This document shows positions 37,351-47,137 of a stretch of DNA of 64,000 bases, in pieces. Origin of the DNA: Pasteurella skyensis (GTDB lineage: Bacteria > Pseudomonadota > Gammaproteobacteria > Enterobacterales > Pasteurellaceae); the NCBI RefSeq assembly GCF_013377295.1, contig NZ_CP016180.1, positions 1,240,001-1,304,000 of the forward strand. Reading direction: 5' to 3'. The position numbers were made by a program, and so were the translations under genes. Below the pieces are notes generated by a model, which was given only the letters and a program-made list of their open reading frames with translations, was not told the origin of the DNA and did not search any database. The first letter of the stretch is position 1; every line of letters starts with the position of its first letter.

Positions 37351-38661
37351 TTAAAAGTGAATTAAATCATTATATAACGCAAAAACCATTAACATCATCA
37401 CAAACAGCATTCCTATTTGCTGGAACTTCTGTTGTAAATATAATGATATTTGCTTACCTCGAATAGCCTCAATACTTAATAAAATAAATTGACCACCATC
37501 GAGAGGTAAAATTGGAAACAAGTTCATTACACCAAGATTCACACTGATCAGCGCCATAAAGCTCAAATAATAAATCAAACCTGTCTCAGCACTTGCAACA
37601 GCTCCTTTTGCCATCGCAATAGGACCGCCCATATTATTTAATGAAAGATCCCCTGTAATTAAATTCCCTATAAACTGAATAACAGTATGAATAAGGGTAG
37701 TGACTTTTTCCAAACTTTTCCACAGTGATGTTATAATATCATACTTTAAATTAGTGCGATACTTTTCTGATAATAGCTGATATTTTGGTGCTATACCAAT
37801 AACATACCGTGCTTCTTTAGCTGATTTTAAAGGTTGTACATCAAACCGTAAAATCTGTTGATTACGCTCAATTTGTAACTGTACAGAATCACCTTTTTGC
37901 ACCTCTTTAACCAAATAACGCCAATCAAAAGGAGACTGATTAATTTGAAGTATTTTATCACCCTCTTTTAAACCAGCTTGTTCTGCCGCCGAATCTTTGA
38001 CGACAGTTTTTATAATTGGTTCAACCACACTTGCTTTGGGGCGAATACCTAAAGACGTTAATGGATTTTCCTTATTGCCATTGAATACCCAATGGGATAA
38101 ATCGAGAGTAAAATTTTGCGAATAGTGTTGCTCAATTATATTTCCTGACAGTGTTACTTGAGAAGACCCTACATTACCAATAAGCGCAAGTGCTACCTCT
38201 TCCCAACTTTGAACATTGATGCCATTAACTTCTTTAATTTCAAATTCTGATGGAACCTTTGCTTGTGCAACAATAGTATTAGGGATAACCTCACCAACCA
38301 CTGGTTTAAGGGTTGGCACACCTGAAATAAACACTGCCCAATAAGCAAAAATAGCAAAGATAAAATTAGCGACAGGCCCCGCTAAAATAATTAACATTCG
38401 CTGCCAAACTGTTTTCGTATCATAACGTTCTGCGTCAGAAAATCCTTCTTCATCATTCAACATTTTCACATAACCACCCAGTGGAATAAGAGAAACCACC
38501 CACTCAGTGCCTTTTTTATCAACTCTTTGCCACAATACTTTTCCAAAACCAATGGAAAAGCGCAATACTCTTACACCGCAAATACGGGCAGCAAGAAAAT
38601 GTCCATATTCGTGTACCGCAACCAGTACACAAATGAGAAATAAAAAAGCAAATGTTGCCAT
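37351..38661 (-). CDS. rseP: Site-2 zinc metalloprotease RseP
   Basis: RseP cleaves the anti-sigma factor RseA within the membrane during the sigma-E envelope stress response and clears signal peptides. It has the active-site HEYGH at residues 17-21, PDZ domains in the periplasmic part, and the second metal motif NLFPILPLDGGQ. The open frame begins at a TTG (38664), but the adjacent ATG at 38661 is chosen, giving 436 residues. It lies between cdsA and bamA, tying stress control to outer-membrane assembly. Confidence 0.95.
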   Translation of the reverse strand: MATFAFLFLICVLVAVHEYGHFLAARICGVRVLRFSIGFGKVLWQRVDKKGTEWVVSLIPLGGYVKMLNDEEGFSDAERYDTKTVWQRMLIILAGPVANFIFAIFAYWAVFISGVPTLKPVVGEVIPNTIVAQAKVPSEFEIKEVNGINVQSWEEVALALIGNVGSSQVTLSGNIIEQHYSQNFTLDLSHWVFNGNKENPLTSLGIRPKASVVEPIIKTVVKDSAAEQAGLKEGDKILQINQSPFDWRYLVKEVQKGDSVQLQIERNQQILRFDVQPLKSAKEARYVIGIAPKYQLLSEKYRTNLKYDIITSLWKSLEKVTTLIHTVIQFIGNLITGDLSLNNMGGPIAMAKGAVASAETGLIYYLSFMALISVNLGVMNLFPILPLDGGQFILLSIEAIRGKQISLYLQQKFQQIGMLFVMMLMVFALYNDLIHF

Positions 38662-38682
38662 CAAAATTTACCTACTTAACCA

Positions 38683-39549
38683 CTATAAAAAGAAGAAAAA
38701 TGCCATTGCAAAGAAAGGCACCGCAGCCGTTAAACTATCAATACGATCCAAAATACCCCCATGACCAGGAATTAAATTACTGCTATCTTTCACACCTGCT
38801 TGGCGCTTAAACATACTTTCAGTAAGATCCCCTAAAATAGAGATCGCAACTGTCAACACTGAAATCACAATAAATGGAACTAAATCCACATTTCCATACA
38901 TATCATTTGGCGTAAATTTAAAGAAAGCAAATGCCACAACTCCTGCGGTAAGTAGCCCACCTATTACACCTTCAATTGATTTTTTCGGTGATACTTTTGG
39001 TGCCAATTTATGTTTACCAAACGCTCTTCCAAAAAAATACGCCCCTGAATCTGCAGACCAAACTAACACTAAAACATACAGTAATAAAAAGGCCCCTTGA
39101 TAAGGGTTAGAATGATAATGATAAAAACGCAGTGCAGGCATTGCAATTAAAAATGGTACTAAGGTACAAAAACCAAAAATAAATTTAGCACTAATGGATT
39201 TTTCCCAAAAGCGTGCTGTTTTTGGATAACCAATCACTAAGAATAGCGCAACTAACCACCAAATGACACCGACAAAAAGTAATGGCGTAGTGACATCATT
39301 AAGAAAATCCGCTTTTTTAATAGAGTAAGTACCTGCCATTATTGGAAATAACAAAATACCTAAAGTCACTAATGCAACAATAACTCGTCCAATTGAACGT
39401 TTAATGCCAGCAAATTGTGCCCATTCCCACATTGCCAATACCACTAAAACGGATAAAGCAAGAAAAAAAGGCAATGGAGAAAGTAAAAATAATCCCAGTA
39501 AAGCTAATGGAATCATAATCAGTGCGGATAATATTCGTTGTTTAAGCAT
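38683..39549 (-). CDS. cdsA: Phosphatidate cytidylyltransferase
   Basis: The enzyme makes CDP-diacylglycerol from phosphatidic acid and CTP for all phospholipids. The 288-residue inner-membrane protein has about eight hydrophobic segments and the family signature near the C-terminus (SMFKRQAGVKDSSNLIPGHG, then GILDRIDS). It follows uppS by 37 bases and precedes rseP by 21 bases. Confidence 0.96.
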   Translation of the reverse strand: MLKQRILSALIMIPLALLGLFLLSPLPFFLALSVLVVLAMWEWAQFAGIKRSIGRVIVALVTLGILLFPIMAGTYSIKKADFLNDVTTPLLFVGVIWWLVALFLVIGYPKTARFWEKSISAKFIFGFCTLVPFLIAMPALRFYHYHSNPYQGAFLLLYVLVLVWSADSGAYFFGRAFGKHKLAPKVSPKKSIEGVIGGLLTAGVVAFAFFKFTPNDMYGNVDLVPFIVISVLTVAISILGDLTESMFKRQAGVKDSSNLIPGHGGILDRIDSLTAAVPFFAMAFFFFL

Positions 39550-39586
39550 TTTGTTTCCTTAATTAATTATTTATTTTTGATGGTAA

Positions 39587-40315
39587 TTAACAACCACCAA
39601 AACGGCGTTCACGTTGCTGATACGCCATTATCGCTTGTGCAAAAATTTCATCGTTAAAATCAGGCCATAACACAGGTGTAAAAAACAATTCTGCGTAGGC
39701 AATCTGCCATAATAAAAAATTACTGATCCGTTGCTCACCACTGGTTCGGATCAACAGATCCACTTGCGGTTGTTGCTCGGTGACTAAATTTTGTTGTAAC
39801 TGTTGCTCGGTAATATCATTTAACGTAATTTCACCTAATTTTACTTGTAATGCCAATTTTTTAGCCGATTGTGTAATATCCCACATTCCACCATAATTTG
39901 CCGCTACATTAAGAATTAAACCATCATTATTTTGCGTTAATTGCTCTGACTCGGTAATTTTGTGCTGTAATTCATCACTAAATGCAGATTTATCGCCAAT
40001 CACTTTTAAACAGATATTATTTTTATGTAATTTTTTCACTTCGCTGTTTAAGGCTTTCATAAAGAGTGACATCAAAGCAGTAATTTCATCTTGTGGACGA
40101 CACCAATTTTCACTACTAAACGCATAAAGTGTTAGTACTTTAATTTGATGACGAGCTGCAAAATTTACTGCAGATCTAACCGCTTTCATTGCATTTTGAT
40201 GACCAAAAACACGCAGTTTACCCTGCTGTTTCGCCCAACGCCCATTACCATCCATAATAATGGCAACGTGTTGCGGCATTCGCTCTAAATCAAAATTTAC
40301 ATCTAATTCATTCAT
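39587..40315 (-). CDS. uppS: Undecaprenyl diphosphate synthase
   Basis: UppS makes the C55 isoprenoid carrier used for peptidoglycan, LPS and O-antigen. The 242-residue cis-prenyltransferase has the pyrophosphate-binding motif [12 protein letters not shown] (residues 21-32), SSENW and the [15 protein letters not shown] segment. Its ATG overlaps the dxr stop by one base (TAATG). Confidence 0.97.
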   Translation of the reverse strand: MNELDVNFDLERMPQHVAIIMDGNGRWAKQQGKLRVFGHQNAMKAVRSAVNFAARHQIKVLTLYAFSSENWCRPQDEITALMSLFMKALNSEVKKLHKNNICLKVIGDKSAFSDELQHKITESEQLTQNNDGLILNVAANYGGMWDITQSAKKLALQVKLGEITLNDITEQQLQQNLVTEQQPQVDLLIRTSGEQRISNFLLWQIAYAELFFTPVLWPDFNDEIFAQAIMAYQQRERRFGGC

Positions 40316-41505
40316 TATATTTGCAATATCTGTTGTTGTGCCAGCTCTCTAGCTAACTTATCTATATGTAATACATCCGCAATTTCACTGATTTTTACGG
40401 GTGCAATATTCTCTACCACCAAGCGATTAACCTGCTCAATATCCGTAAAGCGAATTTGATTATTTAAGAACGAAGCAACAGCGACTTCATTCGCTGCATT
40501 CATTGCTGTTGTGGCATACTGCCCTTCTCTAAAGGCATCAATCGCTAATTTCAAGTTTGGATAACGTGCAAAATCAGGCTCAATAAAAGTTAACTCTTTG
40601 AGTTTAAAAAAATCTAGAGGTTCAACATTTGAATAAATTCGTTCAGGATACGCCATTGTATGTGCAATCGGAGTTCGCATATCTGGATTACCCATTTGAG
40701 CGATCACACTACCATCAACATAACGCACCATCGAGTGAATAATGGATTGCGGATGGATAATAATTTCCATCTCATCTTCACTGGCATTAAACAACCAACG
40801 TGCTTCAATATATTCCAACCCTTTATTCATCATCGTCGCTGAATCAACAGAAATTTTCTGCCCCATAGACCAATTAGGGTGTGCGACAGCCTGTGCAGGT
40901 GTAATGGTTGAAAATTCAGTTAATGGCTTAGTTCTAAATGGGCCACCCGATCCTGTTAAAACAATTTTGCTGATCCCCAACTCTGCCAACGGACAAAATC
41001 CGATCTGACTTTGTGCTTCAGGCGGTAAGGATTGAAAAATCGCATTATGTTCACTATCCACAGGCAACAATTTTGCCCCTGATTTTTTCGCTTCATCAAT
41101 AAAAATCTGCCCACAAGTAACCAAAGATTCTTTATTGGCTAACAACACTTGCTTACCTGCCTTCACCGCAGCAAGAGTCGGTAATAAACCCGCAGCCCCT
41201 ACAATCGCCGCCATTACCATATCCACATCAGCGTGAGCCGATAAGTCACAGATCGCCTTGCTTCCTGCTAACACTTCGGTTTTAATGGAATGAGATTGTA
41301 ATGCAATTTTCAATTGTTGAGCAGCATTTTCATCATCTAAGGCGACAAATTGAGGTTGGAATTTTAAACATTGTGACAGCATTAACTCAACATTTCGCCC
41401 CCCAACAAGGGCAAAAATTTGATAGCGTTCAGGATTTCGTTCAATAACAGAAAGGGTACTTGTACCGATTGAACCTGTTGAGCCTAAAATAGTGATTGTT
41501 TTCAT
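40315..41505 (-). CDS. dxr: 1-deoxy-D-xylulose 5-phosphate reductoisomerase
   Basis: Dxr converts DXP to MEP in the non-mevalonate isoprenoid pathway, supplying UppS. The 396-residue product has the NADPH-binding [11 protein letters not shown] at residues 8-18, the metal-binding PVDSEHNA segment, and the flexible loop SGGPFR with NPDMRTPIA downstream. It is coupled to uppS. Between it and frr lies a MITE-like element and an uptake-signal terminator. Confidence 0.97.
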   Translation of the reverse strand: MKTITILGSTGSIGTSTLSVIERNPERYQIFALVGGRNVELMLSQCLKFQPQFVALDDENAAQQLKIALQSHSIKTEVLAGSKAICDLSAHADVDMVMAAIVGAAGLLPTLAAVKAGKQVLLANKESLVTCGQIFIDEAKKSGAKLLPVDSEHNAIFQSLPPEAQSQIGFCPLAELGISKIVLTGSGGPFRTKPLTEFSTITPAQAVAHPNWSMGQKISVDSATMMNKGLEYIEARWLFNASEDEMEIIIHPQSIIHSMVRYVDGSVIAQMGNPDMRTPIAHTMAYPERIYSNVEPLDFFKLKELTFIEPDFARYPNLKLAIDAFREGQYATTAMNAANEVAVASFLNNQIRFTDIEQVNRLVVENIAPVKISEIADVLHIDKLARELAQQQILQI

Positions 41506-41521
41506 CGTGTTAATTTTAAAT

Positions 41522-41625
41522 GTAGGGGAGCATTAGCAAACTTGTTTGCGTATATGCTCCCGCTCGTTAATCTACATTTTTCGGGAGGATATTCCATTCG
41601 CTACGCTCATTCAATCCTCCCCTAC
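41522..41625. repeat. MITE-like palindromic element between frr and dxr
   Basis: A 104-base element is bounded by the 9-base inverted pair GTAGGGGAG (41522-41530) and CTCCCCTAC (41617-41625). Inside are nested hairpins: GGGAGCAT/ATGCTCCC with GCAAAC/GTTTGC, and GGGAGGAT/ATCCTCCC. It carries no frame and looks like a non-autonomous mobile or dispersed repeat. Confidence 0.6.
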
Positions 41626-41643
41626 GGAATAACTTTTCTTATT

Positions 41644-41697
41644 AAGCGGTAAGATTTTATAGAAAATTTGCAAAAAACAAATAAAATCTAACCGCTT
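41644..41697 (-). terminator. Uptake-signal pair as terminator of frr
   Basis: AAGCGGTAAGATTTTAT (41644-41660) pairs with 41681-41697 with one mismatch over 17 bases. An AATTTGCAAA uptake extension lies in the loop. It sits 6 bases after the frr stop. Confidence 0.75.
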
Positions 41698-41702
41698 CAA
41701 AA

Positions 41703-42260
41703 TTAGAAATCTAATAATTCTTTTTCTTTTGCTGCTAACACTTCATCAACCTGTTTCACAAACTGATCTGTTAGCTTTTGAATTTCATCTTGAGCCTTAC
41801 GCTCTTCATCTTCACTGATTTCTTTATCTTTTAATAATGCTTTAATTTTATCATTTGCATCACGACGTACATTACGTACTGCCACCTTACCTTGCTCTGC
41901 TTCACCACGCACAATTTTAATTAAATCACGGCGACGCTCTTCTGTTAACGGTGGAAGTGGTACACGAATTGTTGTACCAGCAGTCATTGGATTTAAACCT
42001 AAATCTGATGTCATAATTGCCTTTTCAACATCACCAATAAGACTTTTATCAAAAACTGTTACAGCAAGAGTTCTTGCATCTTCAGCAACCACGTTAGCCA
42101 ACTGACGAAGTGGTGTTAATGCACCATAGTAAGATACTTGAATACCATCTAATAAAGCAGGTTGAGCACGACCCGTACGTACTTTTGAAATATGATCTTT
42201 AAAAGCATCAATACTTTTAACCATACGTTGTTCTGCATCTTTTTTTATTTCAATAATCAT
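41703..42260 (-). CDS. frr: Ribosome recycling factor
   Basis: RRF splits the post-termination ribosome together with EF-G. The 185-residue two-domain protein has the typical [14 protein letters not shown] segment and the [13 protein letters not shown] motif, and matches the usual length exactly. It lies downstream of pyrH, as in E. coli, but with argO inserted between them. Confidence 0.97.
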   Translation of the reverse strand: MIIEIKKDAEQRMVKSIDAFKDHISKVRTGRAQPALLDGIQVSYYGALTPLRQLANVVAEDARTLAVTVFDKSLIGDVEKAIMTSDLGLNPMTAGTTIRVPLPPLTEERRRDLIKIVRGEAEQGKVAVRNVRRDANDKIKALLKDKEISEDEERKAQDEIQKLTDQFVKQVDEVLAAKEKELLDF

Positions 42261-42290
42261 TTAATAATCCTTTTTGATAAATAGCTAAAA

Positions 42291-42324
42291 AATTAAGGCA
42301 GATTGTACCGAATCTGCCTTAATT
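42291..42324 (-). terminator. Terminator of argO
   Basis: A perfect 14-base stem (AATTAAGGCAGATT and complement) with a 6-base loop, followed by TTTT on the minus strand. It ends argO before frr. Confidence 0.92.
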
Positions 42325-42356
42325 TTCCTAGTGTTATTTTAGCTCTATAATAACGC

Positions 42357-42992
42357 TTATAACCCAGAAGCCTTAAGTAAATCATAAGCAAACATAAACA
42401 ATTGATAAGCAATAAAAAACATCACCATTGCAACAATCACATCTAAAATCTTCCACATATAAGCTTTAGCAAATAATGGCGCCAATTGCTTACCACCGTA
42501 TCCCAATCCTACAAACCACATCAATGAGGCAAAAAGAGCGCCTATTAAAAAATAAATTTTTTGTGAAAAATCAAGGTTGGATGCAACACTCCCCACAATC
42601 ACAACCGTATCCAAATAAACGTGAGGATTAAGCAATGTAATAGCCAATATCGATAAAACCGCCACTTTTTTACTGATATGCGATTTATCAATCGTCACCT
42701 GCATAACATTATCTTGAAACGCACTTTTTAATGAAGACATCCCATAAAAAAGCAAAAACGTCGCTCCTAATAACGATAACCCAAGTTTTGCTATGGTATT
42801 ATCAACAATTAACTGCCCTAACCCTAAAACCCCCATACTCATTAATACAAAATCACATAAAAAACAGACTGAAATCGTAATAAAAATATGACTATTGCTG
42901 ATAGCACGTTTTAGAACAAACGCATTTTGAGCACCAATAGCAATAATCAAGGTCGCAGAAGTTAAAAACCCCGTTACAAATATATCAAACAT
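42357..42992 (-). CDS. argO: LysE/ArgO-family amino acid exporter
   Basis: A 211-residue inner-membrane protein with about six hydrophobic segments of the LysE family, which export basic amino acids. The family start IAIGAQNAFVLKR and the NPHVYLDTVVIVGS motif are present and closest to ArgO. The substrate (arginine, maybe lysine) is inferred. It interrupts the usual pyrH-frr adjacency, with a terminator downstream and a REP element upstream, so it is probably an independently transcribed insertion. Confidence 0.85.
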   Translation of the reverse strand: MFDIFVTGFLTSATLIIAIGAQNAFVLKRAISNSHIFITISVCFLCDFVLMSMGVLGLGQLIVDNTIAKLGLSLLGATFLLFYGMSSLKSAFQDNVMQVTIDKSHISKKVAVLSILAITLLNPHVYLDTVVIVGSVASNLDFSQKIYFLIGALFASLMWFVGLGYGGKQLAPLFAKAYMWKILDVIVAMVMFFIAYQLFMFAYDLLKASGL

Positions 42993-43197
42993 AGGTCAAC
43001 CACTCCTTTAAAAAATAAATAACAAATTCGAAAGTAACAAGAATATATAACAAGATCAAGGTAATTTAATAGTTGAAATACTGTAAAAACAAGTCAACTG
43101 TAAACTTTTAGTGATTGATTTTTATAAATTAATAGTAATATAAGTGTTGATTTGTACTAATTATAGACACTATTAAGAAAAGCTTATACTTCGATGG

Positions 43198-43260
43198 TTC
43201 GACAAGCTCACCAACCGCAAGATCAGCAACCGCTATCTTTTGATCCCTGAGCTTGTCGAA
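43198..43260. repeat. REP-like palindromic element between pyrH and argO
   Basis: Perfect 13-base arms TTCGACAAGCTCA (43198-43210) and TGAGCTTGTCGAA (43248-43260) surround 37 bases. It is the same core as the array at 14560-15550 with AAG in place of AGG. The rest of the 320-base gap (42993-43312) is AT-rich, and I see nothing else in it. Confidence 0.8.
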
Positions 43261-43312
43261 GGGTTTTCTTTGTAATACAAGAGGGTATTAATCAATGTTA
43301 AGATATTGATAT

Positions 43313-44026
43313 TTAAGAAATCGTTGTCCCTTCCTCTGTACCTAAAATCACTTTTTTCAATGCGCCAACTTTACCCATATTAAACACACGAATTGGCATT
43401 TTATGATCACGAGCCAAAGTAAAAGCAGCTAAATCCATTACTTTTAATTCTTTATCAATCACTTCTGCATAAGTAAGTTTATTCAGTAATTTTGCATCAG
43501 AATTTTTGGCAGGATCACAATCGTACACACCATCAACTTTAGTGGCTTTTAGCACTACATCCGCTTCAATTTCAATACCACGCAAACAAGCAGCAGAATC
43601 TGTCGTAAAAAATGGATTACCTGTACCTGCTGAAAAAATCACGACTCGTCCTTCACGCAACATTTTAATAGCATCTGACCAATTATAATTATCACAAATA
43701 CCTGTTAAATCAAAGGCAGACATCAATTTTGCATTTACATCTTCACGGTGTAGTGCATCACGCATTGCTAAACCATTCATCACCGTTGCAAGCATACCCA
43801 TATGATCGCCTACTACACGGTTCATACCAGCTTGAGCCAATTTTGCACCACGAAATAGATTTCCACCACCAAGAACAATCCCAACTTCAACACCCATTGC
43901 AACGAGTTCTTTCACTTCACTTGCCATTCTATCCAAAACGGAAGGATCAATACCAAAACCTTCTTCACCTTGTAGGGCTTCACCACTTAGTTTTAATAAA
44001 ATTCTTTTATAAATTGGTTTGCTCAT
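43313..44026 (-). CDS. pyrH: Uridylate kinase
   Basis: PyrH phosphorylates UMP to UDP and is a hexameric amino-acid-kinase-fold enzyme. It starts [18 protein letters not shown], with the GGGNLFRG nucleotide loop and the [14 protein letters not shown] segment. The frame extends six codons upstream to 44044, but the ATG at 44026 has AGAGG at 5 bases and gives 237 residues, near the 241 of E. coli. Confidence 0.96.
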   Translation of the reverse strand: MSKPIYKRILLKLSGEALQGEEGFGIDPSVLDRMASEVKELVAMGVEVGIVLGGGNLFRGAKLAQAGMNRVVGDHMGMLATVMNGLAMRDALHREDVNAKLMSAFDLTGICDNYNWSDAIKMLREGRVVIFSAGTGNPFFTTDSAACLRGIEIEADVVLKATKVDGVYDCDPAKNSDAKLLNKLTYAEVIDKELKVMDLAAFTLARDHKMPIRVFNMGKVGALKKVILGTEEGTTIS

Positions 44027-44055
44027 ACTTACCTCTATTATCATATCTACTAGTT

Positions 44056-44083
44056 GTAGAGACCTAGTATGCTAAGTCTCTAC
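44056..44083. repeat. Short palindromic repeat (GTAGAGAC family)
   Basis: Arms GTAGAGAC (44056-44063) and GTCTCTAC (44076-44083), followed by GGAAAA. A related hairpin is at 51312-51340. It lies between tsf and pyrH and resembles short palindromes dispersed in many bacterial genomes. Confidence 0.55.
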
Positions 44084-44096
44084 GGAAAATGTTATA

Positions 44097-44105
44097 ACAA
44101 GCGGT
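44097..44105 (+). other. DNA uptake signal between pyrH and tsf
   Basis: ACAAGCGGT with an AATTTGCAAA extension, facing a partial inverted copy (TTACCGCTT at about 44145-44153), so it may also form a terminator-like hairpin. Confidence 0.7.
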
Positions 44106-44196
44106 ACGATTTTTTCAAAAATTTGCAAATTCTTACTTAAATCTTACCGCTTATCATAAAACTCTACTGTTATACTCAACCTGATAACCAAATAAA

Positions 44197-44217
44197 AGGC
44201 GAACATTTTGTTCGCCT
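44197..44217 (-). terminator. Terminator of tsf
   Basis: A 9-base perfect stem AGGCGAACA/TGTTCGCCT with a 3-base loop, then TTTTATTT on the minus strand. Confidence 0.85.
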
Positions 44218-44229
44218 CTTTTTAAGCTA

Positions 44230-45078
44230 TTATGCTTTAGACATTGCGGCAACTTCTGCTGCAAAGTCAGTTTCTTGTTTCTCAATACCTTCACCCACTT
44301 CAAAACGGATAAAGTTAGAAACATCAGCACCTTTCTCTTTTAATAAATCGCCAACTGATTTAGAAGGATCCATAACAAAAGGTTGTCCTGTTAATGACAC
44401 TTCACCAGTGAATTTCTTCATACGACCTTCAACCATCTTCTCAGCAATTTGCTGTGGTTTACCAGATTGCATTGCGATATCAATTTGAATTTGACGCTCT
44501 TTTTCAACCACTGCTGCTGGCACATCTTCAGGTTTAACAAAGTCTGGACGACTTGCTGCCACGTGCATAGCGATGTGTTTAACTAACTCATCATCTGCAT
44601 TTTGCGCTGCAACGATAACACCGATTTTTGCACCGTGTAAGTATGAACCTAAAACATCACCTTCGATGGTAGCAACACGACGAATATTCATATTTTCGCC
44701 AATTTTAGCCACTAATGCTGCACGTTGATCTTCAAATTTTGCTTTTAACACTTCAACATCAGATACTTTATTTGCAATTGCATAATCAGCGATTTCATTT
44801 GCTAAGCTTAAGAAACCAGCGTCTTTTGCAACGAAGTCTGTTTCACAGTTCATTTCAAGTGAAAGACCAAAAGTACCATCGATACGGTTGATGATTACAC
44901 CTTCAGCTGCAACACGACCTGCTTTTTTAGCCGCTTTTGCTTGACCAGATTTACGCATATTGTCGATCGCTAATTCAATGTCGCCATTTGCTTCAACTAA
45001 TGCTTTTTTACACTCCATCATACCTGCGCCAGTACGATCACGAAGTTCTTTTACTAATGATGCTGTAATTTGAGCCAT
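44230..45078 (-). CDS. tsf: Translation elongation factor Ts
   Basis: EF-Ts exchanges GDP for GTP on EF-Tu. The 282-residue product has the N-terminal UBA-like domain ([19 protein letters not shown]), the [10 protein letters not shown] motif that contacts EF-Tu, and two core subdomains. It lies 108 bases downstream of rpsB, the universal pairing. Confidence 0.97.
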   Translation of the reverse strand: MAQITASLVKELRDRTGAGMMECKKALVEANGDIELAIDNMRKSGQAKAAKKAGRVAAEGVIINRIDGTFGLSLEMNCETDFVAKDAGFLSLANEIADYAIANKVSDVEVLKAKFEDQRAALVAKIGENMNIRRVATIEGDVLGSYLHGAKIGVIVAAQNADDELVKHIAMHVAASRPDFVKPEDVPAAVVEKERQIQIDIAMQSGKPQQIAEKMVEGRMKKFTGEVSLTGQPFVMDPSKSVGDLLKEKGADVSNFIRFEVGEGIEKQETDFAAEVAAMSKA

Positions 45079-45186
45079 TTTTTAATCCTCGATTATAAAT
45101 AAGTTAAAATAAAGCAGGGATATCCCCGCTTCACTAATGTTTCAAAGACTAACCTATCAGTGAAGTTAGTCTTAACTAACGATGAA

Positions 45187-45924
45187 TTACTCTGCTGCTG
45201 GAGCGTCTGCTGCAGCGGTGAAAGTTTCTTCACTTACTTTTTCTTGACCACGACCTTCTTTAACCGCTTCTGCTGCTGCAGCTAAATAAAGTTGGATCGC
45301 ACGAGTCGCATCATCATTTCCAGGAATAATGTAATCAACACCATCAGGATCTGCATTCGTATCAACAATTGCAAATACAGGAATACCAAGATTATTGGCT
45401 TCTTTTACTGCGATGTGTTCATAATCTGCACCGATAACAAAAATTGCGTCTGGAAGACCAGCCATATTTTTGATACCACCTAAGCTTAATTCTAACTTTT
45501 CAAGCTCACGAGTACGCATTAGCGCCTCTTTCTTAGTAATTTTTTCAAATGTACCGTCTTGAGTTTGAGCTTCTAGCTCTTTTAAGCGTTTGATTGATTG
45601 ACGAACTGTTTTCCAGTTAGTAAGCATACCACCTAACCAACGGTGATTTACATAGAACTGTTGGCAATCTAGTGCTGCTGCTTTAACTGCTTCACCTGCG
45701 GCACGTTTTGTACCAACAAAAAGAACCTTACCGTTATTATGAGAAATACGAGTTAATTCGTTTAATGCTTCATTAAACATTGGAACTGTTTTTTCAAGAT
45801 TAACGATATGAACGCCATTACGTGCACCAAAGATGAATGGTTTCATTTTTGGATTCCAATAACGAGTTTGGTGACCGAAGTGAACGCCAGCTTTTAGCAT
45901 ATCTAGCATAGAAACTTGTGCCAT
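45187..45924 (-). CDS. rpsB: 30S ribosomal protein S2
   Basis: S2 is a small-subunit protein. The 245-residue product has the signature [25 protein letters not shown] and [22 protein letters not shown]. It is followed by tsf. A leader of about 200 bases precedes it (see the following entry), as expected for S2 autoregulation. Confidence 0.97.
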   Translation of the reverse strand: MAQVSMLDMLKAGVHFGHQTRYWNPKMKPFIFGARNGVHIVNLEKTVPMFNEALNELTRISHNNGKVLFVGTKRAAGEAVKAAALDCQQFYVNHRWLGGMLTNWKTVRQSIKRLKELEAQTQDGTFEKITKKEALMRTRELEKLELSLGGIKNMAGLPDAIFVIGADYEHIAVKEANNLGIPVFAIVDTNADPDGVDYIIPGNDDATRAIQLYLAAAAEAVKEGRGQEKVSEETFTAAADAPAAE

Positions 45925-46145
45925 AAGATTTTTTTCCTTTAAATTGTTTGCTCTACTTTATATATCATAGAGCGGGGTTTAGCCTCCACATATTCTAATA
46001 ATTTGACCTAAAAAGTGACCTATCACCTTGTTCAGCACCCCAATTATTAACAACAAATATGTGTGTGATTTCGAATTAAAAATTAAATTGTTTTGTTTGT
46101 TTTTTGAACGTAAATTTTTTACACACAAAAAACGCCGTATTTATA
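45925..46145 (-). promoter_or_regulatory. Promoter and leader of rpsB-tsf
   Basis: A TATAAA -10 candidate lies at 46140-46145 on the minus strand, about 215 bases before rpsB. The leader contains small hairpins: GTGA/TCAC at 46015-46026 and CTCTA/TAGAG at 45951-45972. This resembles known long rpsB leaders under S2 feedback. The match to a defined S2 leader was not tested. Beyond the promoter, the gap up to 46256 holds only the zapG terminator. Confidence 0.45.
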
Positions 46146-46215
46146 CCAAAATTTGAAATAAATTGCTAGCAATTTTCACTATCCTTATCATAAATAAATT
46201 TGAATAAATACAACA

Positions 46216-46238
46216 AAGCCTCGCAAATAGCGAGGCTT
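46216..46238 (-). terminator. Terminator of zapG
   Basis: A 9-base perfect stem AAGCCTCGC/GCGAGGCTT with a 5-base loop, then TTGTTGTATTT on the minus strand. Confidence 0.82.
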
Positions 46239-46256
46239 CTCTTAAAAAATAAGATA

Positions 46257-46730
46257 CTATGACTTAGCTTCTTCTTCCGTCTTTTCCTCAGTCTCAACGG
46301 TGACATCTGTTTCAGCAACACTTTCTTCTTTTACTGTTTCCACTTCAATAACAGGTTCAACAACCACTTTTTCTTCTTCTGATTGCGACTCTTCCTTGCT
46401 ATTTTCTAACTGAAGCTGTTTGAAAAGATCAATACTATGTGCCTCTGGCAACAATTTTTCAGATCCATCAGCTAAATGGGTATACAATTTTTTGTAATCT
46501 TGAGCAAGAGTGGATAACAACACGGCACTTTCGGAAAAATGTGTTTCAAGACGTTTTTTCTGAACCTCTTGTTCTGCTTGAACTTTTTTAAACTCTTTTT
46601 CAAGTTTAACGTGTTTTTTGACATTATCTTTGGTTAAACGCAATATAAAGTAACCCACAATCAGTCCAAGTACGAAAGCAACCCCTGCAATTGTCCACAT
46701 TTCATTTGTCCACTGCTGCATATTTTGCAT
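46257..46730 (-). CDS. zapG: ZapG/YhcB inner-membrane cell division protein (DUF1043)
   Basis: A 157-residue protein with one N-terminal membrane helix (IAGVAFVLGLIVGYFILRL, about 14-32), a cytoplasmic coiled coil, and the family motif HFSESAVLLSTLAQDYKKLYTHLA. A long Glu/Val-rich acidic tail follows. YhcB/ZapG is implicated in division and envelope growth. GGAG lies 6 bases before the chosen ATG. It is divergent from the adhesin gene that follows. Confidence 0.9.
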   Translation of the reverse strand: MQNMQQWTNEMWTIAGVAFVLGLIVGYFILRLTKDNVKKHVKLEKEFKKVQAEQEVQKKRLETHFSESAVLLSTLAQDYKKLYTHLADGSEKLLPEAHSIDLFKQLQLENSKEESQSEEEKVVVEPVIEVETVKEESVAETDVTVETEEKTEEEAKS

Positions 46731-47010
46731 AACATTCTCCTAAAATTAAAAAATATAAAAAATAAAATCCATAAAGATGACATCACAATAACATAATTTG
46801 TTCCCAAAATGTATGTTTGATAATTGATTTTGTGATGATGGTCACAAGGTAATCCTTCCTCCATCTTTGACAAACTCAAAGAACAAGGGATAGCGCTTGC
46901 TGAGCCTGTTAAAGCAGAGATTTTTCTTAATAATATCAATTCCTTTCATCATAAAAACTGATAACCCTGCTCATTTTTCATCCAAAAGCCCTCCATTACT
47001 ACGATTTCGC

Positions 47011-47037
47011 TTGCGTTTTTTTTTTTTTTTTTACAAT
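47011..47037 (+). promoter_or_regulatory. Poly-T tract (17 T) in the adhesin promoter region
   Basis: T runs uninterrupted from 47016 to 47032, between TTGCGT (47011-47016) and TACAAT (47032-47037), which would act as -35 and -10 with a 15-base spacer. Slippage of the tract would change promoter spacing. The remaining gap 46731-47137 has a degenerate REP remnant near 46868-46915. Confidence 0.65.
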
Positions 47038-47056
47038 AGGGAAGTTTTACCTGGAT

Positions 47057-47086
47057 TTTACAGTATTTGCGAAGTGTGAGTATAGT
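47057..47086 (+). promoter_or_regulatory. Second candidate promoter of the calcium-loop adhesin
   Basis: TTTACA (47057-47062), an 18-base spacer and TATAGT (47081-47086), about 45 bases before the ATG. If this is the real promoter, the poly-T tract lies at about -60 to -77, in the UP-element or activator position. Confidence 0.5.
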
Positions 47087-47137
47087 TTAAATTTGATGCG
47101 GTGAGACCTTAAATTTTCAACAAAGAAGGAACAGCTT

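Noticed and set aside
46015-46026. Small hairpin in the rpsB leader as a riboswitch
   Set aside because: The stem is only four bases. The leader may be regulatory through S2, but nothing resembles a metabolite-binding fold.
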